A stretch of DNA of 7,235 nt from positions 1-7,235 of the forward strand of contig JAUXBO010000117.1 in assembly GCA_030619345.1 (NCBI GenBank), read 5' to 3'. The notes beneath the pieces are model-generated. The model saw only the letters and a list, made by a program, of their open reading frames with translations. It did no database searches and was not told the DNA's origin. The DNA comes from Candidatus Zixiibacteriota bacterium. GTDB taxonomy: Bacteria > Zixibacteria > MSB-5A5 > GN15 > FEB-12. Positions 5,943 through 7,235 of the stretch are shown one piece after another (position 1 is the first letter of the stretch; each line of letters begins with the position of its first letter). The translations under genes were made by a program, and so were the position numbers.

Positions 5943-6584
5943 ATGAATCTCGTCTTTCTAGGCCCTCCCGGGTCAGGCAAAGGTACTCAGGCGATAAGGA
6001 TCGCTCAGGAACTACACCTGACTCACCTTTCGACTGGCGACGCGCTGCGTGAAGCAGTGAAGAACCAGACCGAAGTGGGCAAGAAATCCAAAGGATTTAT
6101 GGACAAAGGTGACTTGGTCCCGGACGAGGTTTTAGTCGGGATGATCAAAGATATAATCACAGGTGGTGAATTGTCCGGCGGTTTTATCCTCGATGGCTTT
6201 CCGAGAACCATCCCACAGGCCGAGAGCCTCAAGACGATGCTTCAGGAAAGCAACGCCAATCTCGACAAAGCAGTCCTGCTTGATGTTGATGATGAAGAAA
6301 TCATCTGTCGTCTGTCCGGACGTTGGTTTTGTCCGCAGTGCAGTGAAGGTTACAACTATCCTGCCAAAATGCCTGCTAAAGCGGGTCTGTGCGATAAGGA
6401 TGGAGCTGAACTAAAGCGTCGTGCCGACGATGATGAGTCGGTCGTGCGAAACCGGTTAGAGGTCTATCGGCAGCAAACTGAGCCGATTATTGGTTTTTAT
6501 AGTAAAGAATCGATCCTGACCGAAGTTCAAGGTGCTGACAGCCCGGATAACGTGTTTAATTCGATATTGGAGGCAGTTCGCTAA
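5943..6584 (+). CDS. adk: Adenylate kinase with zinc-type LID domain
   Basis: Adenylate kinase interconverts ATP + AMP and 2 ADP in the cytoplasm. The P-loop GPPGSGKGT is at 7-15 (K13). The NMP-binding part holds STGDALR (30-36) and the DGFPRT motif (84-89) with R36 and R88. The LID domain (about 124-163) begins RLSGR (R127) and contains C130, C133, C150 and D153, the CxxC/CxxD arrangement that binds zinc in Bacillus subtilis adenylate kinase; R160 and R171 complete the phosphate-binding arginines. Length 213 is that of the long bacterial form. The ATG lies two bases after the secY stop, with GGGAGG at 5926-5931 inside the end of secY. Confidence 0.98.
   Translation: MNLVFLGPPGSGKGTQAIRIAQELHLTHLSTGDALREAVKNQTEVGKKSKGFMDKGDLVPDEVLVGMIKDIITGGELSGGFILDGFPRTIPQAESLKTMLQESNANLDKAVLLDVDDEEIICRLSGRWFCPQCSEGYNYPAKMPAKAGLCDKDGAELKRRADDDESVVRNRLEVYRQQTEPIIGFYSKESILTEVQGADSPDNVFNSILEAVR
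6569..6573 (+). promoter_or_regulatory. Probable ribosome-binding site of map, distant from its start
   Basis: GGAGG is an excellent Shine-Dalgarno core inside the last adk codons, but it lies 25 bases before the map ATG at 6599. No purine-rich site lies closer. A hairpin between the two (6573-6588) could shorten the effective distance to about ten bases. It may equally be a chance Gly/Glu-codon sequence, with map relying on termination-reinitiation from adk. Confidence 0.5.
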
Positions 6585-6588
6585 CTGC
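6573..6588 (+). other. Perfect 6-bp hairpin across the adk stop codon, between adk and map
   Basis: GCAGTT (6573-6578) pairs exactly with AACTGC (6583-6588) around a four-base loop CGCT; the adk TAA stop (6582-6584) lies across the loop and stem. No run of T follows, so it is not a Rho-independent terminator. Its position between the GGAGG and the map start is what makes it notable. Confidence 0.55.
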
Positions 6589-6598
6589 TGTATGTACT

Positions 6599-7235
6599 AT
6601 GATAATATTGAAGACTAAAAAAGAGATTGAGATTATGCGTCGGGCAGGAAGGCTAGTTTCTGAGACCCTGGATATGGCTGGTGAGATGATACGTACGGGT
6701 TTGACGACGCTTGAGTTGGACACGGCAATCGAGAAATTTATCCGTGACGCTGGCGCTATCCCGGCCTTCAAAAACTATCATGGTTTTCCGGCTTCGGCCT
6801 GTATTTCGATAAACGATGAAGTTGTTCATGGTATTCCTGGAAATCGGGTCATAATCGACGGCGATATCGTTTCAGTCGATGTTGGCACCATTGTGGATGG
6901 CTTTGTTGGAGATTCGGCTCGCACTTTTGCCGTAGGAAGTGTCTCAGATGATTGCCTTAAGCTTATGGATAATACTCGAAAATCACTTGAGGCAGGTATT
7001 GACAAAGCGAGAAAAGGTAATAAATTAGGACAGATTTCAACTTCCGTTCAGCAAGTGGCAGAATCGGATGGTTATGGCGTTGTGCGTCAGTTAGTCGGTC
7101 ATGGAATCGGGCGGAACATGCACGAGGAACCTCAGGTTCCTAATTTTGGATCGCCTGAAGAAGGCCCCACCCTGCAGACAGGGATGGTACTGGCAATCGA
7201 GCCAATGATAAATATGGGCACCCACGAGGTAAAGA
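6599..7235 (+). CDS. map: Methionine aminopeptidase type I (3' end cut by the window)
   Basis: This enzyme removes the initiator methionine from nascent proteins whose second residue is small. The first 212 codons are present of an expected 250 or so. Of the five metal ligands, four are visible: D94 (SVDVGT), D105 (GDSART), H168 (GHGIG) and E201 (AIEPM); the final glutamate lies past the window edge. H77 (VVHGIP) and H175 (NMHEEP), the substrate-side histidines, are also present. There is no N-terminal extension, which is the simple bacterial type Ia form. The ATG at 6599 is chosen because the family begins with the helix KTKKEIEIMRRAG; an ATG at 6592 is in another frame and gives only eight codons. 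The best Shine-Dalgarno (6569-6573) is unusually far upstream. Confidence 0.97.
   Translation, partial: MIILKTKKEIEIMRRAGRLVSETLDMAGEMIRTGLTTLELDTAIEKFIRDAGAIPAFKNYHGFPASACISINDEVVHGIPGNRVIIDGDIVSVDVGTIVDGFVGDSARTFAVGSVSDDCLKLMDNTRKSLEAGIDKARKGNKLGQISTSVQQVAESDGYGVVRQLVGHGIGRNMHEEPQVPNFGSPEEGPTLQTGMVLAIEPMINMGTHEVK

Overview
The window is a continuous stretch of a bacterial ribosomal-protein super-operon. It holds the last codons of a gene that is probably rplP (L16), the complete set rpmC-rpsQ-rplN-rplX-rplE-rpsN-rplF order described below (S10 tail plus spc operon), then secY, adk and the first 212 codons of map. All genes lie on the + strand, and the order is rpmC, rpsQ, rplN, rplX, rplE, rpsN, rpsH, rplF, rplR, rpsE, rpmD, rplO, secY, adk, map. 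No gap is longer than 41 bases (562-602), so there is no intergenic region large enough to hide another gene. I see no RNA gene, mobile element, CRISPR array, internal promoter or Rho-independent terminator.

Layout: 1-24 is a short reading-frame tail that fits L16. Positions 27-1301 encode L29, S17, L14 and L24, proteins of both ribosomal subunits. Positions 1314-3056 encode L5, a zinc-type S14, S8 and L6. Positions 3081-4636 encode L18, S5 (from a TTG start), L30 and L15. From 4633 the operon moves to membrane and housekeeping functions: the SecY translocon channel (GTG start overlapping the rplO stop), adenylate kinase, and methionine aminopeptidase cut by the window edge. Nearly every gene has a purine-rich Shine-Dalgarno sequence, often inside the end of the gene before it. 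One polycistronic transcript with coupled translation is the natural reading.

The genes form an expression module. The ribosomal proteins build the decoding and peptidyl-transferase subunits, SecY docks at the ribosome exit tunnel for membrane and secreted proteins, methionine aminopeptidase trims nascent chains, and Adk balances adenine nucleotides.

The organism is a bacterium, shown by the bacterial forms of all proteins and the strong Shine-Dalgarno sites. Base composition looks close to balanced by eye. The secY-adk-map order is found in many phyla but not in Escherichia coli, where adk and map lie elsewhere. Zinc-type S14, a zinc-LID adenylate kinase and L30 are all present. These traits exclude close relatives of enterobacteria but do not fix the phylum; an uncultured lineage of the FCB group (for example Zixibacteria-like) is only a guess.

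I found no undescribed biological system. The observations worth a second look are small: a hairpin between a strong Shine-Dalgarno and the map start, a TTG start on rpsE, a C-terminal extension on L29, and a changed motif in S8.
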